64,000 nt of DNA, taken from the NCBI GenBank assembly GCA_049517655.1, contig JBEKRQ010000002.1, forward strand, positions 372,001-436,000, read 5' to 3'. Each line of letters begins with the position of its first letter. The stretch's first letter is position 1. The notes under the pieces were generated by a model. That model had not been told where the DNA came from and made no database searches. It was given only the letters and a program-made list of their open reading frames with translations. Shown in pieces: positions 23,953 through 33,070 of this stretch. Source of the DNA: UBA11358 sp049517655. GTDB lineage: Bacteria > Verrucomicrobiota > Verrucomicrobiia > Limisphaerales > UBA11358. Position numbers and translations under genes: made by a program.

Positions 23953-24030
23953 CATTCCAGAATTTCTCTGGACACAAAAATTCTCCGAGCGCAAAGTCAA
24001 AATCGTGAAGTGAGATCAACCGCACTTTCT

Positions 24031-24477
24031 ATGAAAACAAAAACGATAATTGGAATTAGCGTGGTGATTATTTTATGCTCCGTGTCATTCTGGCTTGGAA
24101 GATTGTCTGGTTCGCACGGCGTCATCACTTATTCGGTGGGTGGAATTCCTACTTCATTTAATCGTGCGTGGCCGACCTATGGATTGCCATTAGTAAATTA
24201 TGAAAGCATTTTAATAATGCTTCAGAATAGACATTCAAAGGAAGCAATCCCTCATTTGGAAGCCTTTTTGGATGCTGCGGTTTATGACGCTAAATGTCGT
24301 CATCCGTTACTCCAAAGTGAGGATCTGAAAGATATTGATAAGGGCTTAGCTAAAGTTGCTCGTTATCGCGAGCAATTTCCAAGACCTATTACTAATTCTA
24401 CCAATAAGTTAGACCAGTTCTGGATTGCAAGGCAAAAAGAGATAGACGCCTTTCTTCATGGCTTTGCGAAACAATAA
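24031..24477 (+). CDS. Hypothetical single-pass membrane protein
   Basis: 148 residues from ATG 24031; longer frames overlap the REP-like repeat and the HIT end. One N-terminal membrane helix (about 5-24, IIGISVVIILCSVSFWLG) and a soluble, outward domain with NRHSKEAIPHLEAFLDAAVYDA, a helix pair with weak TPR character. Its codons are AT-richer than the neighbours' (many TTA, ATT, AAT), so it may be recently acquired. No family recognised. Confidence 0.6.
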   Translation: MKTKTIIGISVVIILCSVSFWLGRLSGSHGVITYSVGGIPTSFNRAWPTYGLPLVNYESILIMLQNRHSKEAIPHLEAFLDAAVYDAKCRHPLLQSEDLKDIDKGLAKVARYREQFPRPITNSTNKLDQFWIARQKEIDAFLHGFAKQ

Positions 24478-24506
24478 TAGAGCGGCTTTGACGCTCAGTC
24501 TTTTTG

Positions 24507-24574
24507 TTAGAGAATTTTCTGCAACACCTTACCAAGCTGCTTGATGCCTTCACGGATGTTTTCTTCACTCGCAC
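24507..24574 (-). pseudogene. Duplicated aminotransferase C-terminal fragment
   Basis: Read on the minus strand, this piece gives SASEENIREGIKQLGKVLQK and a stop, almost the same as the last 22 residues of the aminotransferase that ends at 25219 (SASEENIREGIKRLGKVLRR then FV). Most base differences are at third codon positions, so the copy comes from a once functional paralogue and not from a recent copy of the same DNA. The homology stops where the REP/RAYT unit begins (about 24580). Confidence 0.7.
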
Positions 24575-24583
24575 TGTGGAAAA

Positions 24584-25195
24584 GTCCCGCAGGGACATCG
24601 GAAATTAGCCAGCCACAAGGTGGCTGGGGAACAGGCAAATAAAAACACGCGTCCTGAAGGAACGCTGGAAAATCTCACCACAAATATTTTTCATCGTATT
24701 TTACGCCGTGTTTTTGGAGAAACGTTACATATTCTTCTTGAAATGATTTTGTTCGGTGGTGTTCTGCCTGATTGGCAATGTATTCCCTGACCGCGTCGCA
24801 ATTTGAAACATTCACCGTGAACGCACCGTAACCTTGCTGCCACGCAAAATTTTTCACGCCGATGGTTTCGTGAATCCAGCGCGACGAGGTTTGTTTGATG
24901 TCCTGAACGAATGATGCAAGCGCAATTGTGGCACGCAAACCCGCAAGCAAATGAACGTGGTCGTTTGTGCCTCCGATGGCTTCAGGGAAACCTTCAGTTG
25001 TGCGAACGAGGCCGCCGAGATATTCGTGTAAACGGTTTCGCCACTCATCAGCAATGAACGGACGCCGGTCTTTCGTGCTGAAGACGATGTGATAATGAAG
25101 GCTTAAATGCGTTGCTGGCATTTGTTTTCCGGCGTCCCTTGCGGGACACAATTATCTTTCACGTTTTCCAGCCACTTCGTGGCTGGCTAATTTCC
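24584..25195. mobile_element. REP-flanked RAYT transposable unit
   Basis: A RAYT gene is flanked by matching REP-type hairpins. Left: GTCCC-GCA-GGGAC (24584-24596) then GGAAATTAG plus CCAGCCAC-AAG-GTGGCTGG (24600-24627). Right, inverted: GTCCC-TTGC-GGGAC (25134-25147) then CCAGCCAC-TTC-GTGGCTGG plus CTAATTTCC (25168-25195). The outer 28-base arms match in 26 positions as inverted repeats. This is the classical arrangement in which the RAYT mobilises its own palindromes. Confidence 0.75.
24675..25121 (-). CDS. REP-associated tyrosine transposase (RAYT, IS200/IS605-like)
   Basis: 148 residues from ATG 25121. HUH/Y1 transposase: LHYHIVFSTKDRRP at the N-terminus, the HUH motif in GGTNDHVHLLAG (about 64-75), and the catalytic Tyr in DAVREYIANQAEHHR. 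RAYTs nick single-stranded DNA at REP palindromes. The protein appears intact. It sits between two inverted sets of REP hairpins and next to a duplicated gene tail. Confidence 0.85.
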   Translation of the reverse strand: MPATHLSLHYHIVFSTKDRRPFIADEWRNRLHEYLGGLVRTTEGFPEAIGGTNDHVHLLAGLRATIALASFVQDIKQTSSRWIHETIGVKNFAWQQGYGAFTVNVSNCDAVREYIANQAEHHRTKSFQEEYVTFLQKHGVKYDEKYLW

Positions 25196-25218
25196 CGTCG
25201 TCGCTTCGCGACTCGACC

Positions 25219-26487
25219 TCAAACAAACCTTCTCAACACCTTGCCGAGACGCTTGATTCCTTCGCGGATATTTTCCTCGCTCGCGCTGCCGAAGCTGATG
25301 CGCATTTCATTGTCCGGTTTGCGCCGCGCCGGATCGTCCGCGTAGCAAAGCTCGCCCGGCACATAGAGCACGTTGTTCTTCAGCGCAGTTTGGAAAACTT
25401 TGGACTTCGCACCCGATGAAACGTTTTTCGGCAATCGTGCCCAGAAATAAAGTCCGCCGCCGGATTCCCAGATTTCCACGTTCGGCGGAAAATGTTCCGC
25501 GAGCGCCTGTTTCATCACGCGCGCCTTTTGGCCGTAGCGTTTTTCAATTTTGGCAACGTGCCTGTCGTAGAGTCCCGTTGCCAGCGCGCCGGCGAGGAGT
25601 TGTTGCAACAGGTTCGCCGTGCCGAAATCATGGTTGCCCTTGATGCGCTGGACGCTCGTGAAGAGCGGTTCGGGCAAAAGGCCGAAGCCGATGCGCGCGC
25701 CGGGCGCGTAGGGTTTGCTGTAAGTGCCGGTGTAAATCACCCGTTCCGCCGCTCCACGCACTGTGAGCGCGGACTTGATGTCGGGGCCTTTGAATCGCAA
25801 TTCGCGATACGCGGCATCTTCGAGCAGGTAAATCGGATGTCCCGCCGCGCGTTCAAATTTTTTCAGCAGCTTCAAAATGCCGCGTTTTTTCTTGAAGCTC
25901 GTCGTAGCACCGGTCGGGTTTTGGAAATAGCTGACGAGGTAAAGCATTTTAACGCGGCGCAATTCGCCGGATTTTTTCAGCCGTTGCAAAACGGTTTCAA
26001 GGTGTGTGAGGTCAAGGCCGTCGCGTTCGAGCCGGACGCCGCGCGCGCGGATGCCGCGGCTTTGGAGGATGCTCAGAAACACGAAATACGTCGGGTCTTC
26101 TACAAGGATGATGTCGCCTTCGTCGCAGAGCGCTTCGAGCGTCATGTAAAGCAGTTGCTGCGAACCGCCCGTGATCATCACGCGTTCCCATGAGTGGCTT
26201 TTGCCGGTCGCGCCGTCGGCGTCGAGCTTTTGCAAATGGCGCGCGGTGAGCCGGCGCAGATTGGTTTCGCCGGCGGTGATGCCGTATTGCAGCGCAGGCT
26301 GGCCGGTTTTGGGCGAACGCAGGATTTCATTCAGCAACGCGCGCGTTTCAGCGACGGGCAGCGACGGGTTGTCGGTGAAGCCGGCGGCGAGCGAAATCAA
26401 TTTGGGCCGCGACAGTGCGGCGTGCATAAGCCACGAGATGGGCGGCTCGACAGTGCGTTGGCCTAACTTTGACAAGTGCGATTTCAT
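25219..26487 (-). CDS. PLP-dependent aminotransferase (class I/II, LysN/MocR-like)
   Basis: 422 residues from ATG 26487 (MKSHLSKLGQRTVEPPISWL). Fold type I features: ITGGSQQLLYMTLEALCDEGD, VSYFQNPTGATTS with the Asn-Pro-Thr-Gly stretch, EDAAYRELRF, and the Schiff-base lysine in TGTYSKPYAPGARIGFG. Closest in style to 2-aminoadipate/valine-type aminotransferases, but the substrate is unknown. There is no Shine-Dalgarno sequence that decides the start. Its 3' end is duplicated at 24507-24574 beyond the RAYT unit. Confidence 0.85.
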   Translation of the reverse strand: MKSHLSKLGQRTVEPPISWLMHAALSRPKLISLAAGFTDNPSLPVAETRALLNEILRSPKTGQPALQYGITAGETNLRRLTARHLQKLDADGATGKSHSWERVMITGGSQQLLYMTLEALCDEGDIILVEDPTYFVFLSILQSRGIRARGVRLERDGLDLTHLETVLQRLKKSGELRRVKMLYLVSYFQNPTGATTSFKKKRGILKLLKKFERAAGHPIYLLEDAAYRELRFKGPDIKSALTVRGAAERVIYTGTYSKPYAPGARIGFGLLPEPLFTSVQRIKGNHDFGTANLLQQLLAGALATGLYDRHVAKIEKRYGQKARVMKQALAEHFPPNVEIWESGGGLYFWARLPKNVSSGAKSKVFQTALKNNVLYVPGELCYADDPARRKPDNEMRISFGSASEENIREGIKRLGKVLRRFV

Positions 26488-26606
26488 GTGAAAAGGACAG
26501 TAATGATAAACAGAACCACAAGATTGAACAACAAAGGAACAAAGTTCGGTTGAAAATGAAGCCTTTTTGCCCGGTCGCTTGGTTTCTTTGTTGTTGAAAT
26601 TTTGAA

Positions 26607-27290
26607 TCACTGTCGTGTGCCGAAGACGCTGTCGAGAATGGTTTCCTTGGTTTTCCAGATCAAGGCCATCGTCATGGCCAATGGCAGCAGGGCGAAAAAA
26701 ATAAACGTCCACAAACCGAGCCGGTTGAGCCAGACAAGAAGCATGCCGGGTTCCAATGGCAACTGTGAAACGTGAAGCAAAACTGTATACGCAATGCAGA
26801 GAAACAAAAAACCGACAATCAGCCAGCAGTTGAGTGCGGTGAACAGGCGCATTTCATGCCGGAGCGTTTCCGCCGGCAACATTGCGGCGAGTTGTTTGAG
26901 AACGACATTCAAGTTGAACAAAAAAAGCACCCCCGACAGCACGAGCACAAAAATCACAGCCTCAAAAAAAAATTCCTGCGGTATTTTGTTGTGCCAGTAA
27001 AGAAACGGGCAAAGACCGAAGTTGACCAGGCCGAGCAGTTTTGCGCGGTCGAGCGCATTGCGCCAGGGACGTTCCTGTTTTTGAAAATCGCTCATCTGCC
27101 AAAGGCCGTAGAGCAGCGAACCCGTGGTGACGAGTGCGGGAATAATGCCCAGCGGCTTGAGCCAGTCGGCCTTCGCCGTTTCCACGCAGATGACGAGGGA
27201 CACGGGCAATCCCCAAAACAGTGCGGATAAACCGCGGGCGAGATGTCCGAGTGAGCGGAGCAATTCGGAGTTAAGCGACGAGTCAGGCAT
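26607..27290 (-). CDS. Hypothetical polytopic membrane protein
   Basis: 227 residues from ATG 27290. Five to six predicted membrane helices (e.g. LFWGLPVSLVICVETA, FFFEAVIFVLVLSGVLFLFN, CWLIVGFLFLCIAYTVLL, FIFFALLPLAMTMALIW). No family recognised. Upstream of the start is a heptamer array (27302-27329); an earlier in-frame ATG at 27329 would translate it and was rejected. It lies downstream of speA on the same strand with a gap of about 90 bases. Confidence 0.65.
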   Translation of the reverse strand: MPDSSLNSELLRSLGHLARGLSALFWGLPVSLVICVETAKADWLKPLGIIPALVTTGSLLYGLWQMSDFQKQERPWRNALDRAKLLGLVNFGLCPFLYWHNKIPQEFFFEAVIFVLVLSGVLFLFNLNVVLKQLAAMLPAETLRHEMRLFTALNCWLIVGFLFLCIAYTVLLHVSQLPLEPGMLLVWLNRLGLWTFIFFALLPLAMTMALIWKTKETILDSVFGTRQ

Positions 27291-27301
27291 TGAATAATTA
27301 T

Positions 27302-27329
27302 GAATGAAGAATGCAGAATGAAGAAACAA
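27302..27329. repeat. Heptamer tandem repeat upstream of a membrane-protein gene
   Basis: Four units: GAATGAA, GAATGCA, GAATGAA, GAAACAA. It lies 12 bases before the start codon of the minus-strand membrane-protein gene, in the gap after speA. Confidence 0.7.
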
Positions 27330-27383
27330 AATTGGCGCACATCGCGCAGAAAATTTTCTTCATTTTGACTTCATCCTTCTGCC

Positions 27384-29324
27384 TTAAAAACTCAAATAGG
27401 TGTATGCCTTCAAACCGCGCTCATAATCATCGAGCATGCGCATGGCTTCGGACGGTTTCATGCGGTCGGATTTAATGGCTTCGTCAAACTGCGCTTTCAC
27501 CTGCCGCTTGAGTTCGTTTTCATCGTATTGCACCGATGCGAGCGTCTGGACAATGGTTGAGCCTTCGATGATTTCCTCGATGTAATAGCCGGCGGGTTCA
27601 TCGGGTTCGAGAAAGACATGCACCTCGTTGACGCGGCCAAATAGATTGTGCAGGTCGCCCATGATGTCCTGATATGCGCCCATGAGGAAGAAGCCGACGT
27701 AATACGGTTCAGGCAGACCGTTGCCATTGGAATTCAGTTTATGCAACGGCAAGGTTTCGCGCACATCGCGAAAATCGATAAATTTTTTCACCTGCCCGTC
27801 GGAATCGCATGTGATGTCCGCGAGTGTGCCCTCATGCGTCGGCCGCTCGTTCAGACGCGTGATCGGCATGATGGGAAAGAGCTGGTCAAGTGCCCAATGG
27901 TCGAGCAGTGATTGGAAAACAGAAAAATTGCAGAGGTATTGATCGCTGAGACTGTCTTCAAGCTGGCGGATTTCCTCCGGTGCGTAAGGCTTTGCCTTGT
28001 AGCTTTCAACGACGGCGCGGCTGATTTGCCAGTAAAGGTCTTCAATCTTCGCCTTGTCGGACAAATCCATGACGCCAAGCGTGAACATATGCTGCGCGTC
28101 TTCGCGGCGTTCGAGCGCATCGTGATAGGCTTCGAGCTTGTTGTGCTTTGGCAGGTTCTGTTTGATTTCCAGCAATTCCTTCACGAGGGGATGCTCTTTC
28201 TCACCGAATTTCAGAAAGTCGCCGGGCCTTGTTTTTTCAATCGCGCCGAACACTTCGACAATCAGCACGCTGTGATGCGCGACGATGGCGCGGCCACTTT
28301 CGCTGATGATGTCCGGGTGCGGCACATTTTCGGCGTTGCACACGTCGGCGATGTAAAACACCACGTCATTCGTGTATTCCTGCAGCGTGTAATTAGTCGA
28401 GCTGTCGAACGCCGACCGGCTGCCGTCGTAATCCACGCCCAAGCCGCCGCCGACATCGAGATACGAAATGGGGAGGCCCATTTTGTGCAGCTTGGCGTAA
28501 AACCGCGCGGCTTCCTGCACCGCCTTTTTGACGGTGAGAATGTCCGGCACCTGCGAGCCGATGTGAAAATGGAGCAGCTTGAAGCAGTGGCCGAGATTTT
28601 CGGCCTTCAACATTTCCGTCGCCGCCAGCAATTCCGCGGTGGTCAAACCGAACTTGGCATTTTCGCCGCCGCTGTCCGCCCAGCGTCCGGCGCCTTTGCT
28701 CAACAACCGCATGCGAATGCCAATCAGCGGTTCGACGCCCAGTTGCTTCGAAATGGAAATGATTTGCCGCAGCTCCTCCAACTTTTCAACGACCATGATG
28801 ACTGTCTTGCCCAGCTTGATGCCGAGCATGGCCATCTTGATGAATTCCACGTCCTTGTACCCATTGCAAATAATGAGGCTGCCGATTTGATTTTGCAGTG
28901 CCAGTCCGGCAAATAATTCCGGCTTGCTGCCGATTTCGAGGCCGAAATCATACGGTTTGCCCGCGTCAAGGATCTCCTCCACGACCTCGCGAAGCTGATT
29001 CACCTTGATGGGAAACACGCCGCGGTATTTTCCGTGATAACTGAACTCGGCGATGGAATTGCGAAATGCCAGATTCAACGCTTCGACGCGGTGCCGCAAA
29101 ATGTCCTGAAACCGGATGAGCAGCGGGAACTTCAGCCCGCGACCCCTAGCTTCCTCAATCACGTCCGTAAGGTCCACCGTCGCGCCCGCGTCCTGCAGCG
29201 GTCGCGCGACAACGTGGCCGGTCTCGTTGATGTCGTAATACTTCGCGCCCCAGCGGTGGATGTTGTATAGCGCGCGCGCCGCTTCGATGTCCCACGGCTG
29301 CGCCGCATCATTTGGATTGCTCAT
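27384..29324 (-). CDS. speA: Biosynthetic arginine decarboxylase
   Basis: 646 residues, normal for SpeA. PLP-binding lysine in GVFPIKVNQLREVV, YDFGLEIGSKPEL, and the phosphate-binding DVGGGLGVDYDGSRS; C-terminal motif EPDEPAGYYIEE fits the biosynthetic type. It converts arginine to agmatine, the first step of putrescine/spermidine synthesis. A good promoter (TATAGT and TTGATT, 16 bases apart) lies upstream on the minus strand at 29348-29375, divergent from the Nif3-like gene. Confidence 0.95.
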   Translation of the reverse strand: MSNPNDAAQPWDIEAARALYNIHRWGAKYYDINETGHVVARPLQDAGATVDLTDVIEEARGRGLKFPLLIRFQDILRHRVEALNLAFRNSIAEFSYHGKYRGVFPIKVNQLREVVEEILDAGKPYDFGLEIGSKPELFAGLALQNQIGSLIICNGYKDVEFIKMAMLGIKLGKTVIMVVEKLEELRQIISISKQLGVEPLIGIRMRLLSKGAGRWADSGGENAKFGLTTAELLAATEMLKAENLGHCFKLLHFHIGSQVPDILTVKKAVQEAARFYAKLHKMGLPISYLDVGGGLGVDYDGSRSAFDSSTNYTLQEYTNDVVFYIADVCNAENVPHPDIISESGRAIVAHHSVLIVEVFGAIEKTRPGDFLKFGEKEHPLVKELLEIKQNLPKHNKLEAYHDALERREDAQHMFTLGVMDLSDKAKIEDLYWQISRAVVESYKAKPYAPEEIRQLEDSLSDQYLCNFSVFQSLLDHWALDQLFPIMPITRLNERPTHEGTLADITCDSDGQVKKFIDFRDVRETLPLHKLNSNGNGLPEPYYVGFFLMGAYQDIMGDLHNLFGRVNEVHVFLEPDEPAGYYIEEIIEGSTIVQTLASVQYDENELKRQVKAQFDEAIKSDRMKPSEAMRMLDDYERGLKAYTYLSF

Positions 29325-29347
29325 CTCGGTAAACTCAAACCGAACGA

Positions 29348-29375
29348 ACTATAAAATTCCCTGCAAAGAAATCAA
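29348..29375 (-). promoter_or_regulatory. Candidate speA promoter
   Basis: On the minus strand TTGATT (29370-29375) and TATAGT (29348-29353) are 16 bases apart, about 24 bases before the speA start. This resembles a sigma70-type promoter. Confidence 0.45.
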
Positions 29376-29445
29376 CAAGCGGAATGATTTTTTTTCAACC
29401 TGCTTCAGGCTTTGCAGCCCGGAGAAAATTTGTTTCCATTGCTCC

Positions 29446-30207
29446 ATGTCAAAGGTTTTGCTCGCGACAATAGTCGCTCACTGTGACAGAATTCTCCGGA
29501 CAGATGAAATCGGCGATTACGACGACGCGGCCAATGGATTGCAGGTGGGAAATCGCGGCACGGTCGGCTGCATTGCTGCGGCCGTGGATGCGAGCCTTGC
29601 CACAGTTAAACTCGCCATCAAGTCGAAAGCGGATTTGATGATAGTGCATCACGGGTTGTTTTGGTCGCCGCCGCGCCCGTGGACGGGCAAAAAATATGAG
29701 CTGCTCCGATTGTTGGTTGAGAACAATCTGGCCGTTTACAGCTCACATCTGCCGCTCGACGTGCATCCCAAACTTGGCAACAACGCGCAGCTTTGCACCG
29801 CGCTCGGATTAAAAAATCTGAAACCATTTTTTCTGACTCACGGCCAGACCATCGGTTTCAAAGCGCAGGCAAAAATTTCCCGCACGGCACTTGCCGCGCG
29901 GCTTGTCCGCGCCACTGGCGTAAAACCGCGCATCATTCCGGGCGGCAAAAGCATCTGCAAGAAAATCGGCGTCGTTACCGGTGGCGCGGGCGGCGATTTG
30001 AAACAGGCGGTGGATGAGGGCGTGGACACGTTCATCACCGGTGAAGGCCCGCATTGGACTTATGCGGTTGCCGAAGAACTCGGCTTGAACATTTTTTACG
30101 GCGGCCATTACGCGACGGAGATATTCGGCGTAAAAGCGCTCGCGTTGCACCTTTCCAAGAGATTCAAATTACCGTGGACATTCATTGATTATCCGACCGG
30201 TTTGTAA
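29446..30207 (+). CDS. Nif3-like dinuclear metal-centre protein
   Basis: 253 residues from ATG 29446 (MSKVLLATIVAHCDRIL); upstream in-frame codons are antisense to speA. Metal-binding motifs MIVHHGLFWS and HWTYAVAEELGLNIFYGGHYATE define the Nif3/YbgI family; DYDDAANGLQVG is the N-terminal motif. The family forms hexamers with two metal ions and has no settled function. It ends just before a hairpin with a short T-run. Confidence 0.9.
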   Translation: MSKVLLATIVAHCDRILRTDEIGDYDDAANGLQVGNRGTVGCIAAAVDASLATVKLAIKSKADLMIVHHGLFWSPPRPWTGKKYELLRLLVENNLAVYSSHLPLDVHPKLGNNAQLCTALGLKNLKPFFLTHGQTIGFKAQAKISRTALAARLVRATGVKPRIIPGGKSICKKIGVVTGGAGGDLKQAVDEGVDTFITGEGPHWTYAVAEELGLNIFYGGHYATEIFGVKALALHLSKRFKLPWTFIDYPTGL

Positions 30208-30213
30208 TTTTTG

Positions 30214-30276
30214 CGGGAGGGTCGGTATATTGCCGACCCGTTTTCAATTTGGGACGGTGGCACGTCATCCCTCCCG
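30214..30276. repeat. REP-like element with internal terminator-like hairpin
   Basis: Outer arms CGGGAGGG (30214-30221) and CCCTCCCG (30269-30276) enclose an inner hairpin GGGTCGG-TATATTG-CCGACCC (30219-30239) followed by GTTTTC. The inner part could terminate the Nif3-like transcript; the outer arms resemble the elements at 15724, 23893 and 57158. Confidence 0.55.
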
Positions 30277-32973
30277 ATTTAAATTCGTATTTCGCCGCGT
30301 TGAGAGAAACAGCCAGCCAGCCAAAAGAATTCCGACGCCGATGGCCGTCAGACTCACGTAAAGCGGGCCGTTCGGAAGTTTAAATTGAAATTCGACCATG
30401 TGCGCGCCGGGCGTCAGATAAACGCCGCGCATGATGAAGTTGCAGCGGAGCAATGGCGCGGGCCTGCCATCCACGAGCACGCGCCAGTGCGGATCGAACC
30501 TGTCGTTAAGCAGCAGCACCGTGGGTGTGTCGGCGCGTGTGCTGAACACAATGTCTTTTGGCGCGTAGCTTCTGAATTCGACGGTGCCGGAATTCCCGTT
30601 GGTTGCATTCACCGTCGGCGTTGTTGGCAAAGGCGTGGAAACCAAAACGGTCTGCCACGCATTGAAATTTGTGCTCGCCAGCGTTTTGAGCGTGGCGGTG
30701 TCGTTGGTGTTGACTTGCCAGTTGGAATACAATTTGGCTCGGGGCAGCGCGCCGGTGAATTCGAAGAGCGCATAGTCGCCGTTGTCATTCGGAACGGCGG
30801 TCAACTCTTCAGGACGTTGATGAAATTCCTCGACCCCGGGTTTGAGCACAACGGAAAAACGCTGGACGATGCGAAAGCGACGCTGTGCCGGATCGAGTTG
30901 CTCGTTCAGCACGTCAAGAAAGCCTGCCGGGCCCAAGAGGTAGCGGGTGTTGGTCAACTCCCAACGGCGAGGTATGAGATACACCGTTTCAGGCACATTG
31001 CGAAATGCCAGAGCGTTGTCGTAAGCGGCCAAGTCCTCGGATATACGCGGCATTTGAACGATGTCCAGCGACTGGATGTTGTAATAGGGGAACAATTGCT
31101 GGATCCATTCAATCTGATAGAGTTCGTTAAACGATTCAAATTGTTGCGGGAGGTGAAACGGCAAAACGGCGACGCGGTGTTCGTAAGATTTGTCGCGCAA
31201 GAAATTCACAATGGGGTTGAGAGAACCAACCTCGTATTTTTGTTTGTAATCCCAGTGAATAATCCACGGCAAATCCGCGCGCCCCAAATCCAGGATGAGC
31301 AGTGCGCCAAGTAAAATTCCGCCCCACTTGGCACGGCGACCCGCAAACGCGCCGCTTAAAATGAGCGTGAACAATCCTGCTGCCAGCGCGAGGAATAAAA
31401 TGAACCAGCCGACTTGACTGATGCTGAACGCGGCAATTTGTCCCGCCATGTTTTCATCGGGGAAGCCCACCGTTTTCAAATAGCTGATAAGATTCGGCTT
31501 TTGCATCGCGTAGATCAGCCATGCGAGCAAACTGCCAACCAGAGCCAGGACGCAGGTTGAAGTCCAATTTCGGTCGAAACCGCGAACTTTTGTCCACCAT
31601 GCTTTCAGTTGTGCGGTTGTCGAGTTCGCGTTGGTTGACGGAGTTTCCAGATAACGCCGGCTCAATCCGTGGACGCCATAGGCAAAAACGGTGACAAGCG
31701 CCCATGAAAGCACAAAGAGAAACTTGACCGGGTTTCGGATTGTTGAAAAGTAAGGCAGTTTGTAAGGCAGTGCATAAGCATTAAAAGGCGCAAACCGACC
31801 AAATGCGAGCAGCAGTGAAACAATCAGCACCGCCGTCCAAAACCAAATAAACCGCCGATGCGTTTCAGAAAATACGGAATTTTTCCGGCGCAGTGATTGC
31901 GCAACAGCCCACACGGCCAGCAAAATGACCAGCACGCCAGCATAGTTGCCGGTGCCGCTAAATCGCATCAATTCTTGCGGAGGCGTGCCCTTCTGGCCGC
32001 TTTCAAAAAATCGGTCCAATGCCGGATCGCGCCCGACCGCTCCCCAATAATTACCGCCAGCAGTAGTGTCCATCCGATAGCCAAATAAGCCGGGCACGAT
32101 GAGCCCAAGTGTTTCGGTTTTTGGGAGACTCCATTGCGTGGCAAAGTCCCAATGCGCGGATTTGGTCTTTTCATCTTGAGCAGTGCCGGTAATTCCGGTG
32201 ATTGAAAAGCCAACCAGGGTCACGATGGTTTGCGTGGCAATGAATCCCGCGAATATCGCAATGACCGCGGTTCGTCCGATACCACGCCCGATTTTTTTCA
32301 CCACCGGACACGGACCGCCTTCCACAAGCGAATGAAACAGTGTAAAAGCCGCAACGAAGAGACTGAAAATGGCGCCAATGTCAAAAGCTTCCATCACATT
32401 CATGCCCACTAACAGCCCGGCCAAGGCCAGCTGCGTCCAGCGAACGAACCACGGTGTCGCTGGTGAGTTGGAAACAATCAAGGCCAGCGCAAAAAAGTCC
32501 ATGCCGAAGGCGATTTGATGTGAGGCCGTGCCCCAACAGGCGTCGGAGAAAAAAGTGGATGTGAGTGCGGCAGCGAGAGCTCCCAAGGTTGCTGCCAGCG
32601 GTGTGAGCTTTAATTGCCTAAAAAAAGTCCATGCACCAGTCCATGCACCAAGTCCTAAAATGAATAGCGCGATGGGTGCTGAGAATTTTGCGTAATAGAC
32701 TGGTCCCAAAACCCAGCGGAGCAGTGTGGTTAAATCTGGCGGAAGAGCACCTGCGTTGCCGCCAATGGCGTTTAAATCGCCCCACGAACCAAGGAAGGCC
32801 TGCGGCAAGCGTGACCAAACGGTCATTTGTTGTCCCAGTGGGCCGTCGTTGGAAAAGAGCACATAACCCGGCAAAAAACTTTTCCAGAAGAGCAATCCTA
32901 AAACAACCGCCAGCAGCACTAACCCCCAAAATGCGTAAGATTTTGGTTTTGGAGTCAAGACAGCCGATTTCAT
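30265..32973 (-). CDS. Large YfhO-like polytopic membrane protein
   Basis: 902 residues. About 12 membrane helices in the first 560 residues, then a soluble, probably periplasmic domain, then a final helix pair near residues 865-890. The start (MKSAVLTPKPKSYAFWGLVLL, first 20 residues) and the segment GRADLPWIIHWDYKQKYE followed by PFHLPQQFESF are typical of verrucomicrobial YfhO-like proteins; such proteins in other bacteria assist glycosyl transfer to lipid or teichoic acid (family knowledge, loose). The gene opens the surface-glycan region. The exact function is unknown. Confidence 0.65.
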   Translation of the reverse strand: MKSAVLTPKPKSYAFWGLVLLAVVLGLLFWKSFLPGYVLFSNDGPLGQQMTVWSRLPQAFLGSWGDLNAIGGNAGALPPDLTTLLRWVLGPVYYAKFSAPIALFILGLGAWTGAWTFFRQLKLTPLAATLGALAAALTSTFFSDACWGTASHQIAFGMDFFALALIVSNSPATPWFVRWTQLALAGLLVGMNVMEAFDIGAIFSLFVAAFTLFHSLVEGGPCPVVKKIGRGIGRTAVIAIFAGFIATQTIVTLVGFSITGITGTAQDEKTKSAHWDFATQWSLPKTETLGLIVPGLFGYRMDTTAGGNYWGAVGRDPALDRFFESGQKGTPPQELMRFSGTGNYAGVLVILLAVWAVAQSLRRKNSVFSETHRRFIWFWTAVLIVSLLLAFGRFAPFNAYALPYKLPYFSTIRNPVKFLFVLSWALVTVFAYGVHGLSRRYLETPSTNANSTTAQLKAWWTKVRGFDRNWTSTCVLALVGSLLAWLIYAMQKPNLISYLKTVGFPDENMAGQIAAFSISQVGWFILFLALAAGLFTLILSGAFAGRRAKWGGILLGALLILDLGRADLPWIIHWDYKQKYEVGSLNPIVNFLRDKSYEHRVAVLPFHLPQQFESFNELYQIEWIQQLFPYYNIQSLDIVQMPRISEDLAAYDNALAFRNVPETVYLIPRRWELTNTRYLLGPAGFLDVLNEQLDPAQRRFRIVQRFSVVLKPGVEEFHQRPEELTAVPNDNGDYALFEFTGALPRAKLYSNWQVNTNDTATLKTLASTNFNAWQTVLVSTPLPTTPTVNATNGNSGTVEFRSYAPKDIVFSTRADTPTVLLLNDRFDPHWRVLVDGRPAPLLRCNFIMRGVYLTPGAHMVEFQFKLPNGPLYVSLTAIGVGILLAGWLFLSTRRNTNLNREG

Positions 32974-33070
32974 AATGGTAAAATTTCAAACCAAAACACG
33001 GCTCAATTTCCAATTGGACGATGTTTCATAAGCCTAGCGTTAGTGTGCATCATTGGCAATCGTAGCCATA

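Noticed and set aside
24398..24598. Small minus-strand open frame over the duplicated tail
   Set aside because: It is out of frame with the aminotransferase homology, which lies in another frame and ends at 24507.
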